Shown here piece by piece: positions 54,583-63,098 of a stretch of 64,000 bases of DNA. The stretch spans positions 1,178,001 through 1,242,000 of the forward strand of contig OZ251461.1 of NCBI GenBank assembly GCA_965242575.1. The letters run 5' to 3'. Position 1 is the stretch's first letter. Each line of letters starts with the position of its first letter. The stretch comes from JANQOH01 sp965242575. GTDB taxonomy: Bacteria; Pseudomonadota; Alphaproteobacteria; UBA7887. The notes under the pieces were generated by a model, which worked only from the letters and a program-made list of their open reading frames with translations, was not told where the DNA came from and did no database searches. The position numbers and the translations under genes are program-made.

Positions 54583-55563
54583 TCACGGGCAGGGCGGCGC
54601 GCCCTCCGCGTCGTATTTGCGCCACAGCTGGAACACCGAGCGCTGGAACTCGCGCTGCACCAGCGCCAATTCGTCGTGCGGGGCGGGAATCTCCACCAGG
54701 AGCGCCTCGGCGCGGCTGTCGCCGCGGCGCCAGGCGCAGGCGGTGCTGTCGCGCACGAAACCGAGATAATCCGCCAGCCGATCCAGCGGCGCGCGGTCCG
54801 CCACCGGCGGCCCGTGGCCCGGGATCAAGAGCTTCCACCCGCCGGCGGCGAGCTCCGCCAGCCGCGCCCGCCACACGGTCGCGTCGCCGTGCGGGAGCGA
54901 AGGCGCCCGCCCGTGGAACACCAGGTCGCCGGCGAACAGGGCGCCCGTCCGGCGGTCGCGCACCATCAGGTCGCCCGCGGTGTGGCCGCGGCGCGTGGCC
55001 AGCACGTCGACGACGCGCCCGCCCAGGTCGATCTCCAGGTCCGAATCGATCGGCCGGTCGGGCGCGGCGATCTTGGTGTCCGCCGTCCAGTCCGCGCCGG
55101 CCAGCGCGGTCACGTTCTCCAGCACCTCCGCGCCCTCGCGGGCGAGCCACGGGGCCGCGTCGCGGTGCATGACGACGGGAACCCCCGCGTCGCGGAACGC
55201 GGAGAGGCCGAAGGCGTGGTCGAAATGGTGGTGCGTGACCACGGCGGCGACCGGCGGCGGGCCGGCGATCCGCGCGATGGCGGCCAGCATCTCCTCGGCG
55301 TAGCGCCGGGTCGGGCCGGTGTCGACGGCGAGGACGCCGGCATTGCCGACGACGAAACCGATATTGGCGATGTTGGCGCCGTTCTCGGGGGAGACTTCCT
55401 CCTGCGCGCCCCACATGACGTAAACGCCGGGCGCGACCTCCTCGGGCGCCAGCCCGTAACCCGCGGCGCCGGCCTCCCCCGGCGCCGCGAGCGCCAACGC
55501 GGCCAGCGCCGCGCCGGCCGCCGCCCGTCGGGGGAGCGGCGGGCCGCCCCCCCGGACGCTCAT
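54583..55563 (-). CDS. Quinoprotein-relay-type metallo-beta-lactamase-fold hydrolase
   Basis: 326 residues. A signal peptide (AALALAAPGEAGAAG) then an MBL fold: NIGFVVGNAGVLAVDTGPTR, metal motif VVTHHHFDHAFGLSAF, ATRRGHTAGDLMV and ALFAGDLVFHGRAPSL, HGPPVADR. With the SoxYZ-like carriers upstream on the same strand, it matches the 'quinoprotein relay system zinc metallohydrolase' group that accompanies PQQ dehydrogenases. Periplasmic; substrate unknown. Confidence 0.78.
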   Translation of the reverse strand: MSVRGGGPPLPRRAAAGAALAALALAAPGEAGAAGYGLAPEEVAPGVYVMWGAQEEVSPENGANIANIGFVVGNAGVLAVDTGPTRRYAEEMLAAIARIAGPPPVAAVVTHHHFDHAFGLSAFRDAGVPVVMHRDAAPWLAREGAEVLENVTALAGADWTADTKIAAPDRPIDSDLEIDLGGRVVDVLATRRGHTAGDLMVRDRRTGALFAGDLVFHGRAPSLPHGDATVWRARLAELAAGGWKLLIPGHGPPVADRAPLDRLADYLGFVRDSTACAWRRGDSRAEALLVEIPAPHDELALVQREFQRSVFQLWRKYDAEGAPPCP

Positions 55564-55799
55564 TGCGGCGCGTCCGCCTCCGGCGGCGCGGCGCCGCCCG
55601 GGCGCGCCAGCAGGCCGGAGAGCGTCCCCTCCAGCCGCGCCATGCGCTCGCGCAGTTCGTTCTGGCCGATCTCCAGCCGGTCCATGCGGGTGCGCAACTC
55701 GGTTTGCCCGGCCAGCATGTCGGCGCGGAGCCAGCCGGCCAGGCCGATGTTGAGCGTGGCGATGGCGAGGAACAGGCCGACGAGCGGAGGAATCTTCAT
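55560..55799 (-). CDS. Small single-TM coiled-coil protein
   Basis: 79 residues: an N-terminal membrane helix (VGLFLAIATLNIGLAGWL) then a heptad coil (LRTRMDRLEIGQNELRERMA). It overlaps the hydrolase start (ATGA), so co-translated. Same class as the coils at 11433 and 11892. It lies between the hydrolase and the SoxYZ-like carrier 1. Confidence 0.65.
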   Translation of the reverse strand: MKIPPLVGLFLAIATLNIGLAGWLRADMLAGQTELRTRMDRLEIGQNELRERMARLEGTLSGLLARPGGAAPPEADAPQ

Positions 55800-55808
55800 G
55801 GCGGCGGC

Positions 55809-56579
55809 CTACATCGACGGCGCCGGCGCCGCGGCCTCGAAGGCGAGGCCGGCGGTGTCGCGCGCCGAAACCCGCACCTCGCTCTGCTTCTCCGGCAGGT
55901 CGAAGTGGAACACCGGGTCGTGCGACAGCGCCGCCCAGGTGGTCATGTCCGCCAGCGCGCCGCGTTCGTCGGCGATCTCGACGCGCTCGATGTAGTAGGC
56001 GGCGATGGTCTCGCCCGAATCGTCGGTGGCGAAGCCGGTGTGCATCGGGTGCGCGATCCGGACCTTGAGGCGGCTCGCGCCGCCGGCGCGGTCGAACCGC
56101 TTGAGCGCGATGTCGCCTGGCGCGCCGGCGAGGTCGCCGGGAAGGGTCGAGCAGCCGCCGGGGCTGTTCACCGTCACCGCCGTCTGCGCCACGTGCCACA
56201 CGCCGTCGGCGTCGAGCGCCGCCGCGCGGACCGGAGTCGACCGTTCCAGCCGCAGGTTCATGCCGACCGCGTGGATCGGCCGGTGCGGATAGACGCGAAC
56301 CGCGACCGGGATCGGGTTGTTCTCGGCGAACACGGCGATCTCGGCGACCGCCGTGTCGGAGTCGCGCAGCTTCACCGCCAGCGGGACGCTGTGCGGCTCC
56401 TCCACCCAGTCCGGCATGACGAGGCGGACGAAATCGTCATAGACGACGGGCCCGCCGCCGAGCTCGCTCTCCACCATGCCGGCCCAGACGTCGGAGCCGA
56501 GCGGGTCTTTGCTCCCCGCCGCGGCGGGAAGGACGGGGCAGGCCGCCAGCAGGACGGCGAGGGCAAGGGCGCGCGGCAT
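55809..56579 (-). CDS. Quinoprotein-associated SoxYZ-like carrier, copy 1
   Basis: 256 residues. Signal peptide (ALALAVLLAACPVLPAAAG), a SoxY-like half with a VNSPGGCSTLPG loop (the single Cys of the carrier arm), and a SoxZ-like half with RLKVRIAHPMHTGFATDDSG, YYIERVEI and HDPVFHFDLPEKQSEVRV. SoxY and SoxZ are fused in this family. Periplasmic carrier of a sulfur or other group on the GGC Cys; the usual partner is a PQQ dehydrogenase, not seen here. Confidence 0.82.
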   Translation of the reverse strand: MPRALALAVLLAACPVLPAAAGSKDPLGSDVWAGMVESELGGGPVVYDDFVRLVMPDWVEEPHSVPLAVKLRDSDTAVAEIAVFAENNPIPVAVRVYPHRPIHAVGMNLRLERSTPVRAAALDADGVWHVAQTAVTVNSPGGCSTLPGDLAGAPGDIALKRFDRAGGASRLKVRIAHPMHTGFATDDSGETIAAYYIERVEIADERGALADMTTWAALSHDPVFHFDLPEKQSEVRVSARDTAGLAFEAAAPAPSM

Positions 56580-56607
56580 GGTCGATCCTCCTCGTGCGCG
56601 GACGTCG

Positions 56608-57369
56608 TTACATCCGGCCGGGCCGGCCGGCGAGCTCGAACAGCGCGCCGGACGTGTCCTCGGCCGAGACGCGCAGGCTCTGGCGCGAGTCCGGCAGGTC
56701 GAAATGGAACACCGGGTCGGCGGCGACCGACGCTTGCAGGGCGAGCTCGGCCAAGGTCCCGCCGTCATCGGCCACCGTGATCCGCTCGATGTAGTAGGCG
56801 GGGATGACCTCGCCGTCCGCCGTGCTCGCCAGCCCGGTGTGCATGGGATGGGCGATCTTCAGTTTGAGCCGGCTGTCGCCGTCGGTGCGGACGAACTGGC
56901 GCATCGAGATCTCCCCGACCGGGCCGCCCAGGCCGCCGGACGGCGCGGAGCAGCCGCCGGGGCTCGCCACCTCCACCACCCGGTGGACGACGTGCCAGAC
57001 GCCGTCTGCGTCGCGCGCCGCCGCCCGCACCGGCGTCGTCCGCTCGAGGCGGATGTTGAGGCCGATCCCCCGGATCGGGCGGCGCGGGACCATCCGCATC
57101 ACCCCGGCGAAGGGGTTGTTCTCGGCGAACAGCGCCACCTCGGTCACGGCGTAGGGCGCGTCGGCGAAACCGATGGTCACGGGGACGCTGAACGCCTCCT
57201 CCACCCGCTCCGGGACCACCAGGTGGAAGCTCTCGTCGTGGACCAGCGTCTCGCCCTCGAATTCGAGGGCGGCGATGTCCGCCCACGCCTCGCTGGCCAG
57301 CGGGTCGGCGGCGGCGGGCGCGGCGCAGGCGGCCGCGAACGCCGCAATGAGAATCGGACGCGAAAACAT
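56608..57369 (-). CDS. Quinoprotein-associated SoxYZ-like carrier, copy 2
   Basis: 253 residues. Signal peptide (LIAAFAAACAAPAAAD), VASPGGCSAPSGG carrier loop, RLKLKIAHPMHTGLASTADG, YYIERITV and ADPVFHFDLPDSRQSLRV. Same order of domains as copy 1 with clear divergence in the first 100 residues. Tandem with copies 1 and 3. Confidence 0.82.
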   Translation of the reverse strand: MFSRPILIAAFAAACAAPAAADPLASEAWADIAALEFEGETLVHDESFHLVVPERVEEAFSVPVTIGFADAPYAVTEVALFAENNPFAGVMRMVPRRPIRGIGLNIRLERTTPVRAAARDADGVWHVVHRVVEVASPGGCSAPSGGLGGPVGEISMRQFVRTDGDSRLKLKIAHPMHTGLASTADGEVIPAYYIERITVADDGGTLAELALQASVAADPVFHFDLPDSRQSLRVSAEDTSGALFELAGRPGRM

Positions 57370-57382
57370 GCCGGACCTCCCT

Positions 57383-58180
57383 TCAGCTCGCCGGCCCGAG
57401 GCCGAGCGATTCCTCGAACACCCCGCCGGCGCTGTCCTCGGCGGTCACGCGGACCAGGCTCCGCCCGTCGGCCAGGTCGAAGAAGAATTCCGGATCGCTC
57501 GCGAGCGCCGCCCGCGTCGCCAGGGTGGCGATGGACCCGTTCTCGTCCGCCAGCTCGACGCGCTCGATGTAATAGGCCGGGATCGCCGATCCGTCTTCGG
57601 CCGTGACGAGGCCGGTGTCCATCGGGTGGGCGATCTTCAGTTTGAGCCGGCTGGCGCCGCCGGCGCGGTCGAACTGGCGGACCGCGATCTCGCCGACGCG
57701 CCCCGCGGACCCGCCGCCGGGCGCCGAGCAGCCCCCCGGAGTCAGCACCGAAACCCGCTTGTGGACCACGTGCCAGACCCCGTCGGAGTCGAGCGCCGCC
57801 GCGCGCACCGGGCCGGAGCCCTCCAGCCTGATGTCGAACCCCACCGCCCGCAAGTAACGGTGGGGGACGATCCGCACCGCGGTGCGGATGGGGTTGTTCT
57901 CGGCGAACAGCGCGATCTCCGCCACCTCGCCGAAGCCGCGCGTGAGTTTGATGGCGACGGGGACGCTGAACGGGTCCTCCACCTCGTCCGGCATCGCCAG
58001 GTGCAGCCCGCCGCCATAGACCACCGGCCCGCCGCCGAGCTCGGTCGCCACCAGGTCCGCCCATACGTCGGAGCCGAGCGGGTCGCGCTGCGATTCCGCC
58101 GCGGCTCCCGCGCCCGCGGCCAGCAGGCCCGCCAGAAGCGGAGCCGCCGCCCGGAGTTTCGCCATAGCCGGTCTCGCCAT
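57383..58180 (-). CDS. Quinoprotein-associated SoxYZ-like carrier, copy 3 (first transcribed)
   Basis: 265 residues. Signal peptide (AAPLLAGLLAAGAGAAAE), VLTPGGCSAPGGG carrier loop, RLKLKIAHPMDTGLVTAEDG (Asp replaces His of the other copies), YYIERVEL and DPEFFFDLADGRSLVRV. First gene on this strand of a run that goes down to the MBL hydrolase. The downstream gap to copy 2 is 13 bases. Confidence 0.82.
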   Translation of the reverse strand: MARPAMAKLRAAAPLLAGLLAAGAGAAAESQRDPLGSDVWADLVATELGGGPVVYGGGLHLAMPDEVEDPFSVPVAIKLTRGFGEVAEIALFAENNPIRTAVRIVPHRYLRAVGFDIRLEGSGPVRAAALDSDGVWHVVHKRVSVLTPGGCSAPGGGSAGRVGEIAVRQFDRAGGASRLKLKIAHPMDTGLVTAEDGSAIPAYYIERVELADENGSIATLATRAALASDPEFFFDLADGRSLVRVTAEDSAGGVFEESLGLGPAS

Positions 58181-58269
58181 AGCCCCGTCCCTCCCGTGTC
58201 GGCGCGCCGCGCCTGGATATCCCGGCCAGTATGGCGTATCCTGCGCCGCTTGGAAACCGGGGGCGATCC

Positions 58270-59094
58270 ATGACCGCGGCGAACGGAGATTCCTACGACA
58301 CGTCGGCGGCGGCGCTGAAGGGGCTGGCGGAGAAGCTGCGCGCGCTGCTCGCCATCCGCACCCTGCCCATCGGCGTGAAATTGTTCGAGGACGCCGGCGA
58401 GATGATGGCGATCCCCGGCGTCCGCACGCCGACGGCGGGCTTCCGCTTCACCGGCTGCCAGCTCGTCACGCAAGCCCGCATCGCCGGCTTCACGCTGGGG
58501 ATCGTGCACGACAACGTGCGGCCCAACAGCAATTGCGGCGGCGTGTTCGGCCTCAACGCGCCCGGCGAGGACTACCTGTCGGGCGAGCAGATGGACGGCG
58601 TGTGGTTCGAGAACCGCGCCGCCGCGCGCGCGCACCAGGAGCAGATGGTCCGCGTGCCCGCCGGGCGCTACCGCGGCGTCTGCGCCTCGCCGCTGCGCTC
58701 CGGGCGCCTCGACCCGCCCGACATCGTGCTGGTTTACGGCAATCCGGCGCAGATCGTCCTCATCGTCAACGGCCTGCAATGGCGGCGCTACCGCCGCTAC
58801 GACATGACCGTCACCGGCGAGACGGCGTGTTCGGACTCGTGGGGCCGGGCGCTCGCCACCGGCGAGACCAGCATCTCCATCCCCTGCTACGCCGAGCGCC
58901 GCTACGGCGGGGTGGCCGACGACGAAATGCTGATCGCCATGCCGCCGGACGAACTGGCGCGCGCCGTGGAGGGCCTGGAGGGGCTGTCGCGGACCGGCCT
59001 GCGCTACCCGATCCCGCCCTACGGCGCGCATATGGACCCGGCGCTCGGCATGGCCCGCAGCTACCCGCCGGGGAAGGCGGCGCAGACGGCTTGA
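58270..59094 (+). CDS. DUF169 family protein
   Basis: 274 residues. GLAEKLRALLAIRTLPIGVK, TGCQLVTQARIAGFTLGIVH, GGVFGLNAPGEDYLSGEQMD, CASPLRSGRLDPPDIVLVYG and GVADDEMLIAMPPDELARAV match DUF169, an uncharacterised family with conserved Cys. ATG 58270 has a modest upstream site. Start of a plus-strand run with lepA. Confidence 0.85.
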   Translation: MTAANGDSYDTSAAALKGLAEKLRALLAIRTLPIGVKLFEDAGEMMAIPGVRTPTAGFRFTGCQLVTQARIAGFTLGIVHDNVRPNSNCGGVFGLNAPGEDYLSGEQMDGVWFENRAAARAHQEQMVRVPAGRYRGVCASPLRSGRLDPPDIVLVYGNPAQIVLIVNGLQWRRYRRYDMTVTGETACSDSWGRALATGETSISIPCYAERRYGGVADDEMLIAMPPDELARAVEGLEGLSRTGLRYPIPPYGAHMDPALGMARSYPPGKAAQTA

Positions 59095-59113
59095 CCGGCC
59101 GCCGCCCCGGCCC

Positions 59114-60907
59114 ATGACCGCGCGCATCCGCAACTTCGCCATCGTCGCGCATATCGACCACGGCAAATCGACCCTCGCCGACCGCCTCATCGAACGCTGC
59201 GGCGGCCTCGAGGCGCGCGAGATGGCCGAACAGGTGCTCGATTCGATGGAGATCGAGCGCGAGCGCGGAATCACCATCAAGGCGCAGACGGCGCGCCTGT
59301 CGTGGCGCGCGGCCGACGGCGAGACCTATGCGTTGAACCTGATCGACACGCCGGGCCACGTCGATTTCTCCTACGAGGTCAGCCGCAGCCTCGCCGCCTG
59401 CGAGGGCTCGCTGCTGGTGGTCGACGCGACCCAGGGGGTGGAGGCGCAGACCCTCGCCAACGTCTACAAGGCCATCGAGCAGGACCACGAGATCGTCATA
59501 GCCCTCAACAAGATCGACCTGCCGGCGGCCGAACCCGGCCGCGTGCGGGCGCAGATCGCCGAGGCGATCGGCCTCGACGCCGGCGATGCGCTGGAGATCT
59601 CCGCCAAGACCGGGCAGGGCGTCGACTCGGTGCTCGAGGCCCTGGTGCGCCGCCTCCCGCCGCCCGGCGGCGACCGCGGCGCGCCCCTCAAGGCGCTGCT
59701 CGTCGACAGTTGGTACGACCCGTATCTCGGCGTCGTCGTCCTGGTGCGGGTGCGCGACGGCGAGCTGCGCAAGGGGCGCAAACTGCGCTTCATGGCCGCC
59801 GGAACCGCGCACCGGGTGGACCGCGTCGGCGTCTTCACTCCCAAGCCCGTCCTCGTCGACTCGCTGGGCCCCGGCGAGGTCGGCTTCCTCACCGCCGCCA
59901 TCAAGACCGTCGCCGACACCCGCGTGGGCGACACGGTGACCGACGACGCCCGCCCGGCGGCCGAGGCGCTGCCGGGCTTCAAGCCCAGCGCGCCGGTGGT
60001 GTTCTGCGGCCTGTATCCCGCCGACCACGCCGATTACGAGCGCCTGCGCGAGAGCCTCTCCAAACTCCGGCTCAACGACGCCAGTTTCGCGCACGAGCCG
60101 GAGAGCTCGGCGGCGCTCGGCCTCGGCTTCCGCTGCGGCTTCCTCGGCCTCCTGCACCTGGAGATCGCGCAGGAGCGGCTGGAGCGCGAGTTCGGCCTCG
60201 ACCTCGTGACCACGGCGCCGAGCGTGATCTACCGCGTGCGCCTCGCCGCCGGCGGCGCGCGCGAATTGCACAACCCCGCCGACCTGCCGGACCCCACGCG
60301 CATCGCGCTCATCGAGGAGCCGTGGATCCGCGCCACGGTCTTCGTCCCCGACGACTATCTCGGCGCCGTCCTGCGCCTGTGCGAGGACCGCCGCGGCGAA
60401 CAGCTCGACCTGACCTGGGTGGGCCGGCGCGCCATGGCGGTCTATCGGCTGCCGCTCAACGAGGTGGTGTTCGACTTCCACGACCGCCTCAAATCGGTGA
60501 GCCGCGGCTATGCGAGTTTCGACTACGAGCTCGACGGCTACGCCGCCGGCGACCTGGTGAAGGTGGCGATCCTGGTGAACGGCGAGGCGGTGGAGAGCCT
60601 CGCCTTCATGGCCCACCGCGCCCGCGCCGAGGCGCGCGGGCGAGCCCTGTGCGAAAAGCTCAAGACGCTGATCCCGCGCCAGTTGTTCAAGGTCGCCATC
60701 CAGGCGGCCATCGGCGGCAAGGTGATCGCGCGCGAGACCGTCGGCGCGCTGCGCAAGGACGTGACCGCCAAGTGCTACGGCGGCGACGCCACCCGCAAGC
60801 GCAAACTGCTGGAGAAGCAGAAGCGCGGCAAGAAGCGCATGCGCCAGATCGGCGACGTGGAGATCCCGCAGGAGGCCTTCCTGGCGGCGCTGCGCATCGA
60901 GGCGTAG
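59114..60907 (+). CDS. lepA: Elongation factor 4 (LepA)
   Basis: 597 residues. GTPase that back-translocates ribosomes. P-loop AHIDHGKSTLADRLIERCGG, ERERGITIKAQTARL (switch I), LIDTPGHVDFSYEVSRSLAA, ALNKIDLPAA, RCGFLGLLHLEIAQERLERE and the C-terminal KCYGGDATRKRKLLEKQKRG motif. Full length, ATG start. Confidence 0.97.
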   Translation: MTARIRNFAIVAHIDHGKSTLADRLIERCGGLEAREMAEQVLDSMEIERERGITIKAQTARLSWRAADGETYALNLIDTPGHVDFSYEVSRSLAACEGSLLVVDATQGVEAQTLANVYKAIEQDHEIVIALNKIDLPAAEPGRVRAQIAEAIGLDAGDALEISAKTGQGVDSVLEALVRRLPPPGGDRGAPLKALLVDSWYDPYLGVVVLVRVRDGELRKGRKLRFMAAGTAHRVDRVGVFTPKPVLVDSLGPGEVGFLTAAIKTVADTRVGDTVTDDARPAAEALPGFKPSAPVVFCGLYPADHADYERLRESLSKLRLNDASFAHEPESSAALGLGFRCGFLGLLHLEIAQERLEREFGLDLVTTAPSVIYRVRLAAGGARELHNPADLPDPTRIALIEEPWIRATVFVPDDYLGAVLRLCEDRRGEQLDLTWVGRRAMAVYRLPLNEVVFDFHDRLKSVSRGYASFDYELDGYAAGDLVKVAILVNGEAVESLAFMAHRARAEARGRALCEKLKTLIPRQLFKVAIQAAIGGKVIARETVGALRKDVTAKCYGGDATRKRKLLEKQKRGKKRMRQIGDVEIPQEAFLAALRIEA

Positions 60908-60922
60908 CCCGCCGCGCCGCCG

Positions 60923-61396
60923 TCAGGCGTGGACCATGCCGCGCTTCTCGAGGAACTGCTGGTGGTAGTCCTCCGCCGGCCACCAGTCGCCCGCCGCCTC
61001 GACGACGGTCGCCACCGGCCGCGGCAGCCGCGCCGCGGCCGCGGCGCGGGAGGCCTCCGCCGCCCGCGCCTGCGCCGCGTCGTGGACGAAGATCGCCGAG
61101 CGGTATTGCTCGCCCACGTCCGGCCCCTGGCGGTTCACTTGCGTCGGGTCGTGGCAGGCCCAGAACGCCTCCAGCAGCCGTTCGTAGGACACCGCCGCCG
61201 GGTCGAACTCCACCCGCACCGCCTCCGCATGCCCCGTCGCGCCCGCGCACACCTGTTCATAGGTCGGGCGGGGCGCGTGGCCGCCGGTGTATCCGACGCT
61301 CGTCGCGCGCACGCCCGGCAGTTTGCGGAACGCCGCCTCGACTCCCCAGAAGCAGCCCGCCGCGAAGGTCGCCGCGGCCCTTCCTCCTCCGCTCAT
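60923..61396 (-). CDS. msrA: Peptide methionine sulfoxide reductase A
   Basis: 157 residues. Catalytic Cys in AAGCFWGVEAAFRKLPG, YTGGHAPRPTYEQVCAGATG, HAEAVRVEFDP and FWACHDPTQVNRQGPDVGEQ. Repairs Met-S-sulfoxide. Convergent with lepA, 15 bases apart. ATG 61396. Confidence 0.95.
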   Translation of the reverse strand: MSGGGRAAATFAAGCFWGVEAAFRKLPGVRATSVGYTGGHAPRPTYEQVCAGATGHAEAVRVEFDPAAVSYERLLEAFWACHDPTQVNRQGPDVGEQYRSAIFVHDAAQARAAEASRAAAAARLPRPVATVVEAAGDWWPAEDYHQQFLEKRGMVHA

Positions 61397-61406
61397 GTCC
61401 GCCTCC

Positions 61407-61736
61407 TTACCGCCCGATCCATCGCCGCGCCGCGGCCAGCGCGCACGCCGCCGCCGCGACGACGCCGAGCCGCAGCGCGTCGAACAGCGTCAGCAGGACC
61501 ATCGCCGCGAGCCAAGCCGGCAGTTCGACGACCGGCAGCACGACGTCGAAATACAGGTCGGGATCGATCCGCTGTTCGACGAACGCCTGTAGCCCGACCA
61601 GACTGTTGGCGTCCGCCTTGTACCAGACTTCGGCCGTCTTGCGCCCGCCGGCCAGCGCCAGCACCGCCAGCCCGGCCAGAACGTTGCCGATAGCCAGGCG
61701 GAGGAACACCCGCCGCCCCGCGCCGCCGCCGAACAT
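61407..61736 (-). CDS. Small membrane protein upstream of msrA
   Basis: 109 residues. A membrane helix (FLRLAIGNVLAGLAVLALA), a soluble middle (VEQRIDPDLYFDVVLPVVEL) and a second helix (MVLLTLFDALRLGVVAAAAC). Ten bases separate it from msrA on the same strand. No family recognised. Confidence 0.65.
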   Translation of the reverse strand: MFGGGAGRRVFLRLAIGNVLAGLAVLALAGGRKTAEVWYKADANSLVGLQAFVEQRIDPDLYFDVVLPVVELPAWLAAMVLLTLFDALRLGVVAAAACALAAARRWIGR

Positions 61737-61771
61737 CGCCGTCCTCCCGTTCGCCACACGCTCCGCGGATT

Positions 61772-62104
61772 CTACCGGACAGAAGCGAGAATCGCCAGGG
61801 TCGGGAGGGCGATGAAGCCGAACGCCCATTGCAGGGCGTCGATCTTCGCATCGAATTTCGCTTCGAGGCCGTCGACCTTCGTCCCGAGGTTGTCGACTTT
61901 CGTTTCGAGGCTGTCCATCCGCGTTTCCAGACCGCCTATTCTCGCCTCGAGACGGGCGGCCTCCGCGCGGAGGTCCACCTTGGTGGCGACGCCCTCGGCG
62001 AGCGCGGCGCGCAAGGCTTCGGCGGACGCGCCCGCCTGGACTTCGGAAACGCCGGCTTCCTGAAGGCGGCGCGCATAGGCGAGGGCGTCGCACGCGGTTT
62101 CCAC
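61772..62104 (-). CDS. DUF1640-like coiled-coil membrane protein
   Basis: 110 residues from GTG 62104. ALRAALAEGVATKVDLRAEA, then four seven-residue coil repeats (LETRMDSLETKVDNLGTKVD, GLEAKFDAKI) and a C-terminal helix (FGFIALPTLAILASVR). Same family style as the gene at 51720. Function unknown. Confidence 0.7.
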   Translation of the reverse strand: METACDALAYARRLQEAGVSEVQAGASAEALRAALAEGVATKVDLRAEAARLEARIGGLETRMDSLETKVDNLGTKVDGLEAKFDAKIDALQWAFGFIALPTLAILASVR

Positions 62105-62163
62105 GCCGGCGACGATAGCGCCCGGCGCGTCCGTGTCGCGCCGAGAACTGCCGCATGGCCGCG

Positions 62164-62189
62164 GGGCCGCCGGCCCGAGCCGGCGGCCC
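62164..62189 (-). terminator. Hairpin downstream of the lipoprotein gene
   Basis: Perfect 11-base arms GGGCCGCCGGC (62164-62174) and GCCGGCGGCCC (62179-62189) around a four-base loop, just after the lipoprotein stop. It has no T tract, as is usual in very GC-rich genomes. Confidence 0.6.
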
Positions 62190-62203
62190 GGCGCGGCGGG
62201 GGG

Positions 62204-62698
62204 TTACAGGTCGAAGATGTTGCCGATGAAGGTCCGGGATTCTCCGGAGTCCCCCTGGGCAGGGCCGGAAACCGCCTCGAAGCGGTAGCGGCCGTCGCCG
62301 AGATGCTCCCAGGAGTAGCAGCCGTCGTCCCAGGCGGGGTTGTCCCACTCGAAGCAATCCGCGCCGTCGTCGCGGATCCGGTAGCTCCCGGTCGAGAGGT
62401 ATCGCGTGTCGCCGCAGATGGTTTCGCCGGACATCCGGCCGCCGATCGTCCGGTACTGGCGGTGTTCGCACCCGTCCGCCATGAGGATCGCCGCGGTCCG
62501 GTTGACCGATTCGGCGGCGATTTCGGCGGGGGTCGCGGCGCCCATCGCGAACCCGGCCGGCGGAGTCTTCGGCGTCGGCGCGAATTCGAGGTCGGCGAGC
62601 CGTTTCGCGTCCCCCAGCGGTTGCCCCATGTCGGGTTGCTGGCAGCCCCACAGGGCGAGCGCGGCGAGCAGGGCACCGATGGCGTGTGCGCGGGTCAT
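62204..62698 (-). CDS. Lipoprotein of unknown function
   Basis: 164 residues. Lipobox AALALWGC (cleavage before Cys 19), then a soluble region with AESVNRTAAILMADGCEHRQ, RMSGETICGDTRYLSTGSYR and DGADCFEWDNPAWDDGCYSW. Six Cys in all, including four in the mature fold that may pair. No family recognised. Confidence 0.7.
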   Translation of the reverse strand: MTRAHAIGALLAALALWGCQQPDMGQPLGDAKRLADLEFAPTPKTPPAGFAMGAATPAEIAAESVNRTAAILMADGCEHRQYRTIGGRMSGETICGDTRYLSTGSYRIRDDGADCFEWDNPAWDDGCYSWEHLGDGRYRFEAVSGPAQGDSGESRTFIGNIFDL

Positions 62699-62810
62699 GT
62701 CGGGTTCCTCCCGTGTCGGTGTGCGGGGGTCGTCGATGGTCCGTTCCGAAGGCGCCGGCGAAGCTCCCCTTGCCGGCGCGGACGGATGAAACGGAGCGAA
62801 ACCGCCCCCG

Positions 62811-63002
62811 TCAACATGGCGGGGACCGTTTGCCGCGGCGATCGATCCGTTCGCGCCATGCGGGGTTCGGTTTCAGGTGCGCCTTGAGGACGTCCACGAC
62901 GACGTCCTGCATCCCGCCATCCTCCGGCAGTTCGCGCTCATATTTCAGCCGGCCTTTCGAGATCGCGACGGACCGGCTGCCGGCGGCTTGGCGGTTACGC
63001 AT
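62811..63002 (-). CDS. Small basic ORF, uncertain
   Basis: 63 residues: MRNRQAAGSRSVAISKGRLK, YERELPEDGGMQDVVVDVLK, then a basic C-terminus. No motif recognised; it could be a real small protein or a spurious frame. It follows cobN on the same strand by 96 bases. Confidence 0.35.
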   Translation of the reverse strand: MRNRQAAGSRSVAISKGRLKYERELPEDGGMQDVVVDVLKAHLKPNPAWRERIDRRGKRSPPC

Positions 63003-63098
63003 GGAGGCGCCGCAGCGGCCGCGCAGGCCGGGCTCCCGGAACCGCGGATCCTTGGCGCCAGCGGTATCGATGGACGCGCTTGCGCCGGGCGGCGGCGC

